A DNA stretch of 64,000 bases from Alkalihalobacillus sp. LMS39 (GTDB taxonomy: Bacteria > Bacillota > Bacilli > Bacillales > Bacillaceae_F). The translations under genes and the position numbers were made by a program. The notes below the pieces were generated by a model. The model was not told the DNA's origin. It worked only from the letters and a program-made list of their open reading frames with translations, and ran no database searches. Positions 53,143 through 61,364 of this stretch are shown here, one piece after another; position 1 is the stretch's first letter, and every line of letters begins with the position of its first letter. The DNA is taken from assembly GCF_022812285.1 (NCBI RefSeq), contig NZ_CP093300.1, positions 3,410,001 to 3,474,000 of the forward strand. Reading direction: 5' to 3'.

Positions 53143-53172
53143 AAAAACTAGTTCGGGTTTCGAACTAGTTTT
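53143..53172 (-). terminator. Terminator overlapping the ftsL stop codon
   Basis: A perfect 12-bp stem AAAACTAGTTCG with its complement, 5-base loop and a T-tract. The TAG stop of ftsL is inside the 5' arm on the minus strand, so translating ribosomes could influence folding. Between it and pbpB (52936-53142) I see no gene and no clear promoter. Confidence 0.82.
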
Positions 53173-53518
53173 GAATAACTTTCACTTTATTATCATCTAG
53201 TGACATCCCTTCACTTTTTGCAATGTCTAGAATTCTCTCAGGGTCACTTAACTCAATAACTTGTAGTTGTAAACCTTCATTGTGCTGAGTTTGCTGCTGA
53301 ACGGAATATTCAAGATTAAGAATATCTCTTTTTACTGAATAAATGGCTGCATAATTTGCAACGATAACTGACACTAATACAAGAACTGCAATGACCATTA
53401 AAAAGATAAGGCCTTTTTCCCCTTTTGTAATGCCATTTTGTTTCGTCTTCACAACTTCTCGTTGTTTACGATATTGGCTTTCTTTTGGTAATTGGTACTG
53501 TCGGGCTAAATTACTCAT
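53165..53518 (-). CDS. ftsL: Cell division protein FtsL
   Basis: Small unstable bitopic divisome protein. The 117-residue product (the same length as in B. subtilis) has a basic cytoplasmic N-terminus, one membrane segment (GLIFLMVIAVLVLVSVIVAN) and an extracytoplasmic leucine-zipper-like coiled coil (LNLEYSVQQQTQHNEGLQL), ending DPERILDIAKSEGMSLDDN. It follows rsmH by 22 bases, in the dcw order mraZ-rsmH-ftsL-pbpB. Confidence 0.94.
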   Translation of the reverse strand: MSNLARQYQLPKESQYRKQREVVKTKQNGITKGEKGLIFLMVIAVLVLVSVIVANYAAIYSVKRDILNLEYSVQQQTQHNEGLQLQVIELSDPERILDIAKSEGMSLDDNKVKVIQN

Positions 53519-53540
53519 AACTTTCTCCTCTCCTTACACG

Positions 53541-54473
53541 TTACAATTTTTCTACAATGCGAAGTTTTGCCGACCGAGACCGATTGTTCTGCTTAAGCTC
53601 TTCTTCTGAAGGAACGATTGGCTTTTTCGTGATTAATTTTAAATTTGGTTTATACTCATCTGGAATAACAGGCAAACCCGGAGGTAAATCGGGCCCTTTA
53701 CTTTCTTTTTTCATCATTTCTTTACAAATTCTGTCTTCTAATGAATGGAAAGTGATGACACATACTCGACCACCTTGCCTTAAAAGACGAAATGAATCTT
53801 CTAATGCATCCTCAAATACTTTTAGTTCATCATTTACGGCAATCCGAATCGCTTGGAATACCCGCTTGGCTGGATGCCCACCTTTTCTCCTTGCTGGGGC
53901 CGGAATTGCATCTTTTATGAGATTAACTAGTTCATCTGTTGTTTCAATTGGTTTACTTTCTCTTGCTTGTTCAATTTTTCTAGCAATTTGCTTTGAAAAT
54001 TTTTCTTCACCGTATTTAAAAAATATGGAAACTAATTGATGATACTCCCACTCGTTCACGACTTCATAGGCTGAAAGAGAAGCTGTTTGGTCCATCCTCA
54101 TATCTAAACGGGCATCTTGGTGATAACTAAACCCACGGCTACCTTCATCTAATTGTGGGGATGACACCCCTAAATCAAAGAGAATTCCATCTACTTCAGT
54201 AATTCCAAGATTATGTAATTCTTGTTTCACATAACGAAAATTACTTCGGATTAACGTGAATTTCCCTTCATGTTGCTTTAACCTTTCTTTCGCATGAGCT
54301 AAGGCATTATCATCTTGATCAAAACCAAAAAGATGACCATCTTCCCCGAGCTTTGACAAGATCAACTCACTATGACCTGCTCCTCCTAATGTACAATCCA
54401 CATATAATCCATTTGGTTTCACATTTAGGCCGTCTATTGATTCTTTTTTTAACACCGTTACATGTTCAAACAA
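53541..54473 (-). CDS. rsmH: 16S rRNA N4-cytosine methyltransferase RsmH (MraW)
   Basis: Methylates N4 of C1402 in 16S rRNA with S-adenosylmethionine. The 310-residue product has the SAM-binding [46 protein letters not shown] and [16 protein letters not shown]. The start codon is TTG (54471-54473) with AGGTG six bases upstream. It follows mraZ by 26 bases. Confidence 0.96.
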   Translation of the reverse strand: MFEHVTVLKKESIDGLNVKPNGLYVDCTLGGAGHSELILSKLGEDGHLFGFDQDDNALAHAKERLKQHEGKFTLIRSNFRYVKQELHNLGITEVDGILFDLGVSSPQLDEGSRGFSYHQDARLDMRMDQTASLSAYEVVNEWEYHQLVSIFFKYGEEKFSKQIARKIEQARESKPIETTDELVNLIKDAIPAPARRKGGHPAKRVFQAIRIAVNDELKVFEDALEDSFRLLRQGGRVCVITFHSLEDRICKEMMKKESKGPDLPPGLPVIPDEYKPNLKLITKKPIVPSEEELKQNNRSRSAKLRIVEKL

Positions 54474-54499
54474 TCAATACACCTACCTTCATTTCTGTT

Positions 54500-54931
54500 T
54501 TATAAATCAAAATCAACGATGTTTTCTGCTATTTCACTAAATGAATCTTCAGATTCTGCAAAATATTCTTCCCAAATCCCTTTACTCCAAATTTCCACTC
54601 GATTGGATACCCCGATAATGACACATTCTTTTGCAATTTCTGCAAAATCACGTAAAGGAGATACGATATTTACTCTCCCCTGTTTGTCTAATTCACATTC
54701 AGTGGCACCTGAAAAGAAAAATCGAGTAAAGGCTCTAGCATCTTTTTTTGTAAAAGGAAGGGTTTTTAACTTGGCTTCAAGCTGTTTCCACTCTTCTTGG
54801 GGGTAGACAAATAAACAACGGTCTAATCCTCGCGTAATGACGAAAGAATCGCCTAGACCGTCTCGGAACTTTGCCGGTATGATGAGTCGCCCTTTTTCAT
54901 CGACATTATGTCGGTACTCCCCCATAAACAT
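54500..54931 (-). CDS. mraZ: Transcriptional regulator MraZ
   Basis: AbrB-like, ring-forming DNA-binding protein that represses or tunes dcw transcription by binding repeats in front of its own gene. The 143-residue product has two MraZ repeats: [20 protein letters not shown] and the later [20 protein letters not shown]. Start ATG 54929-54931 (MFMGEYRH) has GGAGG upstream; seven earlier codons are rejected. Phased GTGG repeats lie directly upstream. Confidence 0.97.
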   Translation of the reverse strand: MFMGEYRHNVDEKGRLIIPAKFRDGLGDSFVITRGLDRCLFVYPQEEWKQLEAKLKTLPFTKKDARAFTRFFFSGATECELDKQGRVNIVSPLRDFAEIAKECVIIGVSNRVEIWSKGIWEEYFAESEDSFSEIAENIVDFDL

Positions 54932-54948
54932 CTCGGAAACAACCTCCC

Positions 54949-54993
54949 CCACTTCCTACCTCTAATCTACCACATCCCTCCACTTTGTACCAC
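54949..54993 (-). promoter_or_regulatory. Phased GTGG repeats upstream of mraZ (candidate MraZ boxes)
   Basis: Plus-strand CCAC occurs at 54970, 54980 and 54990, exactly 10 bp apart, with a fourth at 54949, giving minus-strand GTGG repeats. MraZ in other bacteria binds direct repeats of TGGG- or AAAGTGG-type boxes with about 10-bp phasing, so these are a strong candidate operator. Confidence 0.75.
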
Positions 54994-55016
54994 TAGATTT
55001 TAAATTACGAGAAAAA

Positions 55017-55052
55017 ACAAAAAAATCCTGCTTTTTTCAAGCAAGATTTTTA
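55017..55052 (-). terminator. Terminator downstream of bshC
   Basis: Minus strand AAAATC-TGCTT arms pair with AAGCA-GATTTT (one mismatch) around a T-rich loop and are followed by TTTTTTTG. It separates bshC from mraZ. Confidence 0.82.
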
Positions 55053-55088
55053 AAACCCTTATTCTTCAACTGTTTTATTTAAGCCTTT

Positions 55089-56705
55089 TTACGGATAGAC
55101 AAGTTTATGAAACCCATCGTTATCAAAATTCAGTTCTTTAGTCCTAGTTAAAAACTCTTCTCCATATTCATTTAAATAATAGAAAAGGTGATAAACTCGT
55201 TCTTGAGGTATACCTAAAGGGAATAATTTCTTTTCAATTTCATCAAACTTCCGTAACTCTGAATTGTACTGGACTTTTATGCGATGCTCTATTTTGTTCG
55301 TCACTTTTTCAATTTCATGAAAAAGGATCCCGAGATTCTTTTGTGCTAACGTAGCTGAAGTATCATCAATCTCTTTAGCAATGGCTCTTAAAGGCTCATG
55401 TGCTACTTTAACATCTTGCATCACACGTTCTTTAATTTGAACAACATCCCATTCATTATGTTGTTGTAACCACTTCGTTTTCTTTTCAGATACTTTCTTT
55501 TCAAACACATCCGCTATAGTCACTTTTTTTTCCTGCATCCATCGGTCGACTTTTTCTTCTACAATCGTAATAGACTTTCTTGGAACGATAGGCGGAACTT
55601 TATAGGAAAACAAATGAAAAACTGACTTCAACGTTGCCCAATAAGCAATTTCTCCAGGGCCTGCAACAAATGCTAATACAGGTAACAAATATTCTTGCAT
55701 GATCGGCCGTGTGACCACATTATTACTTAATAACTCCGGGCTCTCATTGGCGATTGCAAGAAATTGTTGTTTCGAAAAAATGGAAGAATTCGTCCGAAAC
55801 ACCCCTGCTTCTTTTCTAACTTTCTCTCGTTTTCCATTTTCTAAATAAAACAAATTTGCATTCGTTTGATCAATCGTAACAGGCAAAGGATAGCCTTGTT
55901 TTTCTAACTTCGTTGATTGCTCAATAAAAAGCCGCTGAAGCTCTTCATTATTTTCAATTAATTCAGTAAATAACGAGGATTCCAATTTTCTTATTTCTTT
56001 TGCGCCCGAATCTAATAATACTAACCCTTCTTCACGAAAAACCCAACTTATTAATTCGCTAAAGAAATCGGTATATGTGGTTGCCTTTTGCAAACAGGAT
56101 TCGATAACAGTAAAAATTGATCTTGTATGCTCTGTTTCATTCATATGCAAAAACACATCTCGAACCCATGTATGGGCATTTTCAGTTTCTAAATGTAAAT
56201 CGGATAGTGAAGTTTTTTTATCATGTTGGTGGGCAAGTGAAAATTTCATCAACGATTTTTTCTCTTCAACATATACATGGTTAATTTCATTAAAATCATG
56301 ATCCTCCCCAGCGACCCAAAATAACGGGATGACCGGGACGCCTAATTCTTCTTCTTGTTGTTTCGCTAATTGAACAACAGTTAGTGCTTTATAATAAGTA
56401 AACAGTGGGCCCATCAACACACCTGGTTGCTGTCCTCCCACAACAAGAACAGAACGTTCATCTTTTAGTCTTTCGATTTGTTCTAAAGCTTTTTGATGAT
56501 AAGTTAATTTTTTATGGTAATCCACCAATATATTTGCTAATCGATTCCGTTCAAATTTTCGGTTACTAAGTTCTTTATAACGAGTTGAATATACATTATT
56601 TTCTTTATAATAGTAATCAAAAAAAGATAATAACATCGTATTTGCTTTGGAATAATCATTAGCGATTTTCGCAAATGGTGAAAGAGGGCTTGCTTTCACA
56701 TTCAT
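55089..56705 (-). CDS. bshC: Bacillithiol biosynthesis cysteine-adding enzyme BshC
   Basis: Last step of bacillithiol synthesis, adding cysteine to GlcN-malate. The 538-residue product has VLVVGGQQPGVLMGPLFTYY at the N-terminal Rossmann-like core, VIPLFWVAGEDHDFNEINHV, NNVVTRPIMQEYLLPVLAFV, PGEIAYWA and a C-terminal coiled coil (KIEHRIKVQYNSELRKFDEI). GAAAGGA precedes the ATG, and an extended -10 (TGATATAAT) lies at 56751-56743. It occupies the yllA position between mraZ and panE. Confidence 0.95.
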   Translation of the reverse strand: MNVKASPLSPFAKIANDYSKANTMLLSFFDYYYKENNVYSTRYKELSNRKFERNRLANILVDYHKKLTYHQKALEQIERLKDERSVLVVGGQQPGVLMGPLFTYYKALTVVQLAKQQEEELGVPVIPLFWVAGEDHDFNEINHVYVEEKKSLMKFSLAHQHDKKTSLSDLHLETENAHTWVRDVFLHMNETEHTRSIFTVIESCLQKATTYTDFFSELISWVFREEGLVLLDSGAKEIRKLESSLFTELIENNEELQRLFIEQSTKLEKQGYPLPVTIDQTNANLFYLENGKREKVRKEAGVFRTNSSIFSKQQFLAIANESPELLSNNVVTRPIMQEYLLPVLAFVAGPGEIAYWATLKSVFHLFSYKVPPIVPRKSITIVEEKVDRWMQEKKVTIADVFEKKVSEKKTKWLQQHNEWDVVQIKERVMQDVKVAHEPLRAIAKEIDDTSATLAQKNLGILFHEIEKVTNKIEHRIKVQYNSELRKFDEIEKKLFPLGIPQERVYHLFYYLNEYGEEFLTRTKELNFDNDGFHKLVYP

Positions 56706-56742
56706 ATGTAACGTCCTTTCAGTATAAAGGTTAGCGTTATGT

Positions 56743-56751
56743 ATTATATCA
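56743..56751 (-). promoter_or_regulatory. Candidate extended -10 promoter of bshC
   Basis: Minus strand TGATATAAT about 40 bases before bshC. The matching -35 is weak. Confidence 0.45.
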
Positions 56752-56781
56752 GAGATTGATTAAGCAAACCAACCATCTTGC

Positions 56782-57162
56782 TTATCTGACTATCGAAAAA
56801 AATAAACCGACGATACTTAATATAAAATATAAAAATAAAAACAGTAAAAAGTTAAAGCGCCAAATCCCTTTCATCAACTTTCCTACGTTAATATCACTTG
56901 TCGTTTTCCAATGGAGAATTGTAAAACAAATAGCTGTAATTAAAATGACGATTAATATTAACCAAATAAAAGACTGATTCCAAATATATAACATGATGAA
57001 ATAAACAGCGACAATAAAAAGAAAGGTCGAATAATCAGATGCCCATTTTATTGATTTCCGTTTATCTTTCGTTAGTTTGACCGAAATAATATAAATAAAA
57101 TACCATCCAAGCAACGGAAGTGTAACAAAAGTAGCGATGACACCTGCTAACGTATTAACCAT
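56782..57162 (-). CDS. DUF3397 family membrane protein
   Basis: A 126-residue integral membrane protein with four hydrophobic segments (VIATFVTLPLLGWYFIYII, TFLFIVAVYFIMLYIW, LILIVILITAICFTIL, FLLFLFLYFILSIVGLFF) and the short cytoplasmic KLTKDKRKSIKWASDYST. It matches the DUF3397 family, which in Bacillaceae often adjoins panE. It overlaps panE by eight bases, so it is translated from the same transcript. The function is unknown. Confidence 0.82.
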   Translation of the reverse strand: MVNTLAGVIATFVTLPLLGWYFIYIISVKLTKDKRKSIKWASDYSTFLFIVAVYFIMLYIWNQSFIWLILIVILITAICFTILHWKTTSDINVGKLMKGIWRFNFLLFLFLYFILSIVGLFFSIVR

Positions 57163-58060
57163 CAGTAATGCTCCTTTCTTTTTGTTTTACTTTATTATAC
57201 ACATCTCTTGTATACGGCAAATTAATTTTGTGTTTTTGCCCTTCTCGTAGGATATATCCTGAGATTGCCTCAATTTCTGTTTGATTCCCATTTTCTATAT
57301 CTCGAAGCATCGATGATTTATTTTCCTTTGTATTTTGACATACTTGGATAATATATGGCCATATGTCTTCACCATCCTTTACCTGAAGGGCAATGATCGC
57401 TTCTTGACTTAACTTTTTCATAATTGATACGACCATTTCATCACAAAGTAATTCTCCATTCTTCACTTCATATAATGCTGTCAGCGGATTTACCACGGCA
57501 TTCACTATTAATTTTTTTTTCATCACTTCTAACCATTTATTTTCAACCACAACGGAATATCCGAAACGACTTAGTTTGTCCCAGAAAAATTGCAGTTCTA
57601 ATTCTTTACCTTGTACATGACCAATTTTCATGCTTCCTACTCCTGTGTGCTCTACTTTTACATCGCTCTGCTTTAGTGCACCATGTTCTACAATTCCTAC
57701 ATACACAGTACTCCTAAGTTGCTGCATGAGCGAGATATGGTTCATTCCATTTTGCAAAAAGACGATGGGCGCATTCGTTTTCAGTTTTGAAATTTTATCA
57801 AGAACACGTTTTACTTGATGCTCTTTTACAGCAAGAAATATAATCGTTGCTGTTTGAAGCACAGACAAGTTTTCAAAAGGAATGGCATCGACAGGGTGCA
57901 AAGACGTAATAGAGTTACGAAGCAAAGAAACGCCCTCTTTACGTAAAGCTTCTGCTTGTTCTTTTCGGTTCGTAACGACAGTGACATGAGCCCCTGCCTT
58001 GCTAGCATAAGAGGCAAGCAGTAACCCAACAGAACCCCCACCTATAATCCACACATTCAC
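57155..58060 (-). CDS. panE: 2-dehydropantoate 2-reductase
   Basis: NADPH-dependent reduction of ketopantoate to pantoate for coenzyme A synthesis. The 301-residue product has the nucleotide-binding VWIIGGGSVGLLLASYASKA, IIFLAVKEHQVKRVL, VFLQNGMNH and the catalytic Lys region VMKKKLIVNAVVNPLTALY. The start codon is GTG (58058-58060). It corresponds to B. subtilis ylbQ. Its substrate is inferred from family; related reductases can act on other ketoacids. Confidence 0.9.
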   Translation of the reverse strand: MNVWIIGGGSVGLLLASYASKAGAHVTVVTNRKEQAEALRKEGVSLLRNSITSLHPVDAIPFENLSVLQTATIIFLAVKEHQVKRVLDKISKLKTNAPIVFLQNGMNHISLMQQLRSTVYVGIVEHGALKQSDVKVEHTGVGSMKIGHVQGKELELQFFWDKLSRFGYSVVVENKWLEVMKKKLIVNAVVNPLTALYEVKNGELLCDEMVVSIMKKLSQEAIIALQVKDGEDIWPYIIQVCQNTKENKSSMLRDIENGNQTEIEAISGYILREGQKHKINLPYTRDVYNKVKQKERSITDG

Positions 58061-58238
58061 AAAACCAACCCTTTCTATAGAACTACACCCTTATGACTAA
58101 ATTGTAGCATAGATACAAAATCGTAGTATATTTTTGTTTTTAAATTCTAAATTAATATTAAATAATTTTCATGTATTTTATGCGTTTACATAATCTTTAT
58201 AGTAAAATAAGAATAGAATAATATTAGGAGGAATTAAC

Positions 58239-58718
58239 GTGGAAAAACTTATCGTAAAAAAGCTTTTAATTAATTATAAAACATTAGAAGATTTTGAGAA
58301 CTTCTTAGAATATGGAGCTGCCGAACTTTCAATGAAAGAAGATCTAGAAGGTAGCATTGTAGAAAATGATAGCGAGTCCCCTTTCTATGGTATTTATTTT
58401 GGTGATAAGCTTGTCGCTAGAATGAGTTTGTATCAAATAGAAGCGAAATATGACCGTTACTTTGAACCCGCTCAAAACTATCTTGAGTTGTGGAAATTAG
58501 AAGTATTAGAGCCATACCAAGGAAAAGGATATGGTCAAGCACTAGTAGATTTTGCAAAGAGTTTTAATTTACCAATAAAAACAAATGCTAGACGTCGCTC
58601 AAATGACTTTTGGTCAAAAATGGGATTTGAACCAGTTACTTATCAACCTGAACGAGATAGAGGAGAAAACCCCTATGTTTGGTATCCAGAAGGCGTAAGC
58701 GAACAATCAGCAGAATAA
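58239..58718 (+). CDS. ylbP: GNAT-family N-acetyltransferase YlbP
   Basis: A 159-residue acetyltransferase-like protein on the plus strand, divergent from panE. It has the acetyl-CoA-binding motif A region LWKLEVLEPYQGKGYGQALV, and PIKTNARRRSNDFWSKMGFEPV near the C-terminus. The start ATG (58239 reads GTG-AAA? the codon is GTG) follows AGGAGGAATTAAC. The acceptor is unknown. It has a terminator 25 bases after its stop. Confidence 0.85.
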   Translation: MEKLIVKKLLINYKTLEDFENFLEYGAAELSMKEDLEGSIVENDSESPFYGIYFGDKLVARMSLYQIEAKYDRYFEPAQNYLELWKLEVLEPYQGKGYGQALVDFAKSFNLPIKTNARRRSNDFWSKMGFEPVTYQPERDRGENPYVWYPEGVSEQSAE

Positions 58719-58742
58719 TATAACTTATTTATCTTTCACCTA

Positions 58743-58775
58743 AAAACCCCAAAGCCATAGCTTCGGGGTTTTTTC
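58743..58775. terminator. Bidirectional terminator between ylbP and the gerR-like gene
   Basis: AAACCCC and GGGGTTT arms, extended by AAGC/GCTT across one mismatch, with a T-run on both strands (TTTTTT on plus, TTTTTA on minus). It serves the convergent genes. Confidence 0.88.
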
Positions 58776-58783
58776 GTTACTCA

Positions 58784-59413
58784 TTATGATTTTGAATTCA
58801 TTGCTTTATTATCTTCTTCTGATAAAATAGACATCTTTCTTGCTCGGTCCATTATTCCAATTAATGCGCGATAATCTTCATTAATGATTTCTTTATCCTT
58901 TTTTAAAGCTGCTATTTCTTTTTCAATTTTACGATTTCTTTGTTTTAATTGTTCGATTTCTTCTTTTAATTCTTCATTTTCTTTAGCTAACACTTGTTGT
59001 TCTTTTTCACCTTTTGTATATTGCTGCAAAAATGCTATTACATTTTCCATTGTCATTGTTATTTCAGATGCTTTATCAACGACTTCTTCTTCTTCCAAAA
59101 TTTCAGTTTGTTCTTCAACATGAACTTCATCCGCAACTTCAACAGCGAAGCTTACTTCTTGTTTTTCGTTTTCTTCTTGTTGTGGTTTTGCTTTTTTTCG
59201 TTGTTTTTTAGCTAACGCAATCGCTGCATCATATTTTTTTCGGATCGCTGAGTTCCAACGGAATCCACAAGCTGCTGCTGTTCTAGACAAACGTTGCCCC
59301 ACTTCTTCAAATGCGGCAAGTTGTGTACTTCCCTCACGTATATGTCTTAGTACAACCTCTGCTAGAATTAAATCTTCATCACTACTCCATGCATCTTGAC
59401 GAACAGTTGACAT
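58784..59413 (-). CDS. gerR: RsfA-family sporulation transcription factor (GerR/YlbO-like)
   Basis: The RsfA family includes forespore RsfA and mother-cell GerR (YlbO). The 209-residue product has an N-terminal Myb/SANT-like DNA-binding domain ([20 protein letters not shown], then [19 protein letters not shown]), an acidic linker and a C-terminal coiled coil ([20 protein letters not shown]). Position between rpmF and ylbP matches ylbO/gerR. Upstream GCATATTAT (near 59440) could be a sigma-E -10, but with a poor -35. GGAGGGATT precedes the ATG. Confidence 0.85.
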   Translation of the reverse strand: MSTVRQDAWSSDEDLILAEVVLRHIREGSTQLAAFEEVGQRLSRTAAACGFRWNSAIRKKYDAAIALAKKQRKKAKPQQEENEKQEVSFAVEVADEVHVEEQTEILEEEEVVDKASEITMTMENVIAFLQQYTKGEKEQQVLAKENEELKEEIEQLKQRNRKIEKEIAALKKDKEIINEDYRALIGIMDRARKMSILSEEDNKAMNSKS

Positions 59414-59518
59414 ACAATCCCTCCTAATGGTCTTTTGTCTATAATATGCATTTACTAGACAAGATAGACTCTCTTCTATTAAAGGATTATGTCCCCGTTG
59501 AAAAAAAAGTATTCAATT

Positions 59519-60286
59519 TTAAGATTTTCTTAAAAATTTTTCCACAGCTACATGGTGTTCCTCACTTGCCCAGAGTGTCGCACATTCATCAATTTCTCTC
59601 ATTACTCTTTCCTTAATGTTTTCCTTGTCATAACGGTCAAGCATTCTTTGTTTATATGTTTTTAATACAGGCATACTAGAATGTAACAATGGTGCTATCC
59701 ATCCTTTAGACTCTGCTTTGAAGTTAGACTTTGCTAGGACACTGTCTATGATTTTCATTTCATGTGCTTCTTCAGCATTAAAGCGGTTACAAGATACTAA
59801 AGCTTTCATCGCTTGAGCCATACCTATTCGCTCACTCAAAAAGGTTGATCCCCCCCAACCTGTTGTAATCCCTAATTTCCCTTGCACAAATCCTAGTTTT
59901 GCATGACTTGCCGCAATACGATAATCACATGAAGTGGCAAGTTCACACCCTCCACCAACAGCTGTTCCATTTATCGCTGCAACTGTAACTTTCGGGAAGA
60001 AAAATAAACGATATAAAATCATCCCCATCTTCATCAGCATTTCTTTCGCTTCTTCTTTTGTATGTAAATGATGAAAGACAGATAAATCACCACCAGAACA
60101 AAACGCCTCTTTGCCTTGTCCTGTGATAACGAGCACTTTATCCTCTGGATGAGACTCCACCTCATCAAGGATAACCGTCAACTCATTCATAACATCATAA
60201 TCAATCGCATTTCGAATTGTTGGACGGTTTATCGTCACTGTAACGATCCCATTCGGTTCTCGTTCTACAATCACTTTTTTATCCAC
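59519..60286 (-). CDS. Enoyl-CoA hydratase/isomerase (crotonase) family protein
   Basis: A 255-residue crotonase with the oxyanion-hole segment AFCSGGDLSVF and the catalytic-loop GGGCELATSCDYRIA (Glu115). At the site of the second hydratase Glu the sequence is LGFVQGKLGITTGWGGSTFL, with no Glu, so hydratase activity is doubtful. The GW-GG pattern and C-terminal CATLWASEEHH recall ethylmalonyl-CoA decarboxylase-like members. GTG start (60284-60286) after GGAGG. It is inserted between rpmF and the gerR-like gene, and the substrate is unknown. Confidence 0.85.
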   Translation of the reverse strand: MDKKVIVEREPNGIVTVTINRPTIRNAIDYDVMNELTVILDEVESHPEDKVLVITGQGKEAFCSGGDLSVFHHLHTKEEAKEMLMKMGMILYRLFFFPKVTVAAINGTAVGGGCELATSCDYRIAASHAKLGFVQGKLGITTGWGGSTFLSERIGMAQAMKALVSCNRFNAEEAHEMKIIDSVLAKSNFKAESKGWIAPLLHSSMPVLKTYKQRMLDRYDKENIKERVMREIDECATLWASEEHHVAVEKFLRKS

Positions 60287-60320
60287 TTTACTTCCTCCAT
60301 TCGCTAAAAACGAAATAAAA

Positions 60321-60353
60321 AGAGCAAAGGAATTAAATCCCCTGCTCGTTTAT
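60321..60353 (-). terminator. Terminator downstream of rpmF
   Basis: Minus strand GAGCA/TGCTC with inner GGGGA/TTCCT pairing (two wobbles) around TTTAA, then TTTTTATTT. It lies in the 74-base gap beyond rpmF. Confidence 0.65.
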
Positions 60354-60360
60354 TTTAACA

Positions 60361-60534
60361 TTATTTGTTTAATACGTCTTGACCTTTATAAGTGCCACAT
60401 TCCTTACAAACACGGTGTGCAATTTTTAACTCTCCGCATTCTGGGCATTTTACCATACCAGGTACTGCTAACTTATAGTGAGTACGACGTTTTCTTTTAC
60501 GAGTTTTAGACGTTCTTCTAAAAGGTACTGCCAT
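60361..60534 (-). CDS. rpmF: 50S ribosomal protein L32 (zinc-ribbon form)
   Basis: A 57-residue ribosomal protein starting [20 protein letters not shown], with four cysteines in CPECG and HRVCKECG forming a zinc ribbon (C+ type). I chose the second of two tandem ATGs, 60532-60534, as in the family; GGAGGTG lies six bases upstream. It has a promoter at 60558-60586 and may also be read from the ylbN promoter. Confidence 0.97.
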   Translation of the reverse strand: MAVPFRRTSKTRKRKRRTHYKLAVPGMVKCPECGELKIAHRVCKECGTYKGQDVLNK

Positions 60535-60557
60535 CATTCCCACCTCCTTACAAAATA

Positions 60558-60586
60558 TGTATAACTAATAGTTACCAGACGGTCAA
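60558..60586 (-). promoter_or_regulatory. Sigma-A promoter of rpmF
   Basis: Minus strand TTGACC (60586-60581), 17-bp spacer, TATACA (60563-60558), ten bases before the ribosome site of rpmF. Confidence 0.7.
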
Positions 60587-60638
60587 AAGGCTGACCTTAT
60601 AAAATGAAGGCCCGAAATGCCGGTACTTCGATTTCCCA

Positions 60639-61148
60639 TTACTTGTTATCAAAAAATTTAGAGAGTTCCGCTAATCTTGGATCAGTTCGATTCTTTAGGT
60701 CTTCTTCTTTCACAAGTTCCCAATCATCACCAGATTTCGGTGCTCTTCCTTCTTCTTGTTCGCTAAAAATTTGCAAAGGAATTTCCAGTAATATTAATTC
60801 CTTAATATAGGGAATTAGGTCAATTACATCGCCTTCAACAGAATGAATATCATCTTCCCCATCTTGTTCCCAATTTGTTTCATAAAGACGAAACGTTTCT
60901 TTTGCTTCAATATCAAATGGGAGTTCAACATCATTAAGGGTTCGTGAGCAAGGAAGCGTTAATGTTCCTTTAATATGGAGAGGAAACGTAACAATATCAG
61001 ACGAAACGTGTGCTTCTCCACTTACTTCAACTGGTGATACCCTTCTGATTTGCGGATCTAATTTTCTTAAATCAGATAAATCTAATGTTTCATTAAATTG
61101 AATTCCTTTGCTCTTTTGAGCATGAAGTTGTTGGATTGTCCATTTCAT
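60639..61148 (-). CDS. ylbN: YceD/DUF177 protein YlbN
   Basis: A 169-residue YceD-family protein that precedes rpmF in most bacteria and is linked to 23S rRNA or ribosome maturation. It has LDLSDLRKLDPQIRRVSPVE, HIKGTLTLPCSRTLNDVELP, the acidic DVIDLIPYIKELILLEIPLQ and DPRLAELSKFF. The ATG 61146-61148 follows GAGGTGAGAATC; 14 earlier codons are rejected. It is transcribed from a consensus promoter (61176-61204). Confidence 0.93.
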   Translation of the reverse strand: MKWTIQQLHAQKSKGIQFNETLDLSDLRKLDPQIRRVSPVEVSGEAHVSSDIVTFPLHIKGTLTLPCSRTLNDVELPFDIEAKETFRLYETNWEQDGEDDIHSVEGDVIDLIPYIKELILLEIPLQIFSEQEEGRAPKSGDDWELVKEEDLKNRTDPRLAELSKFFDNK

Positions 61149-61175
61149 GATTCTCACCTCAAGGCAACAAGAGTA

Positions 61176-61204
61176 ATTATAGCTTTCCAAATAGTATTTG
61201 TCAA
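61176..61204 (-). promoter_or_regulatory. Consensus sigma-A promoter of ylbN-rpmF
   Basis: Minus strand TTGACA (61204-61199), 17-bp spacer, TATAAT (61181-61176): a perfect match at both elements. Confidence 0.92.
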
Positions 61205-61364
61205 CCTTTCTTCTTTACACTCTATCTAAGAAAAAAAATGACTTTGATGATTCTGTATCACTTTATCATATTTCATAAAAGAACGACAACCTTCATTCCG
61301 TTTTGACGTATATGATATACTAAAATTTAGGATAATGAGAGTATCTTGGATTGGAGGGATGTTT

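Noticed and set aside
53557-54039. A 160-codon plus-strand frame opposite rsmH
   Set aside because: Antisense to a full-length, well-conserved rsmH; no ribosome site or family motif.
60587-60638. A possible hairpin between ylbN and rpmF (GAAATCG and related pieces)
   Set aside because: Pairing is short and interrupted and has no T-tract, so it was not called a terminator or attenuator.
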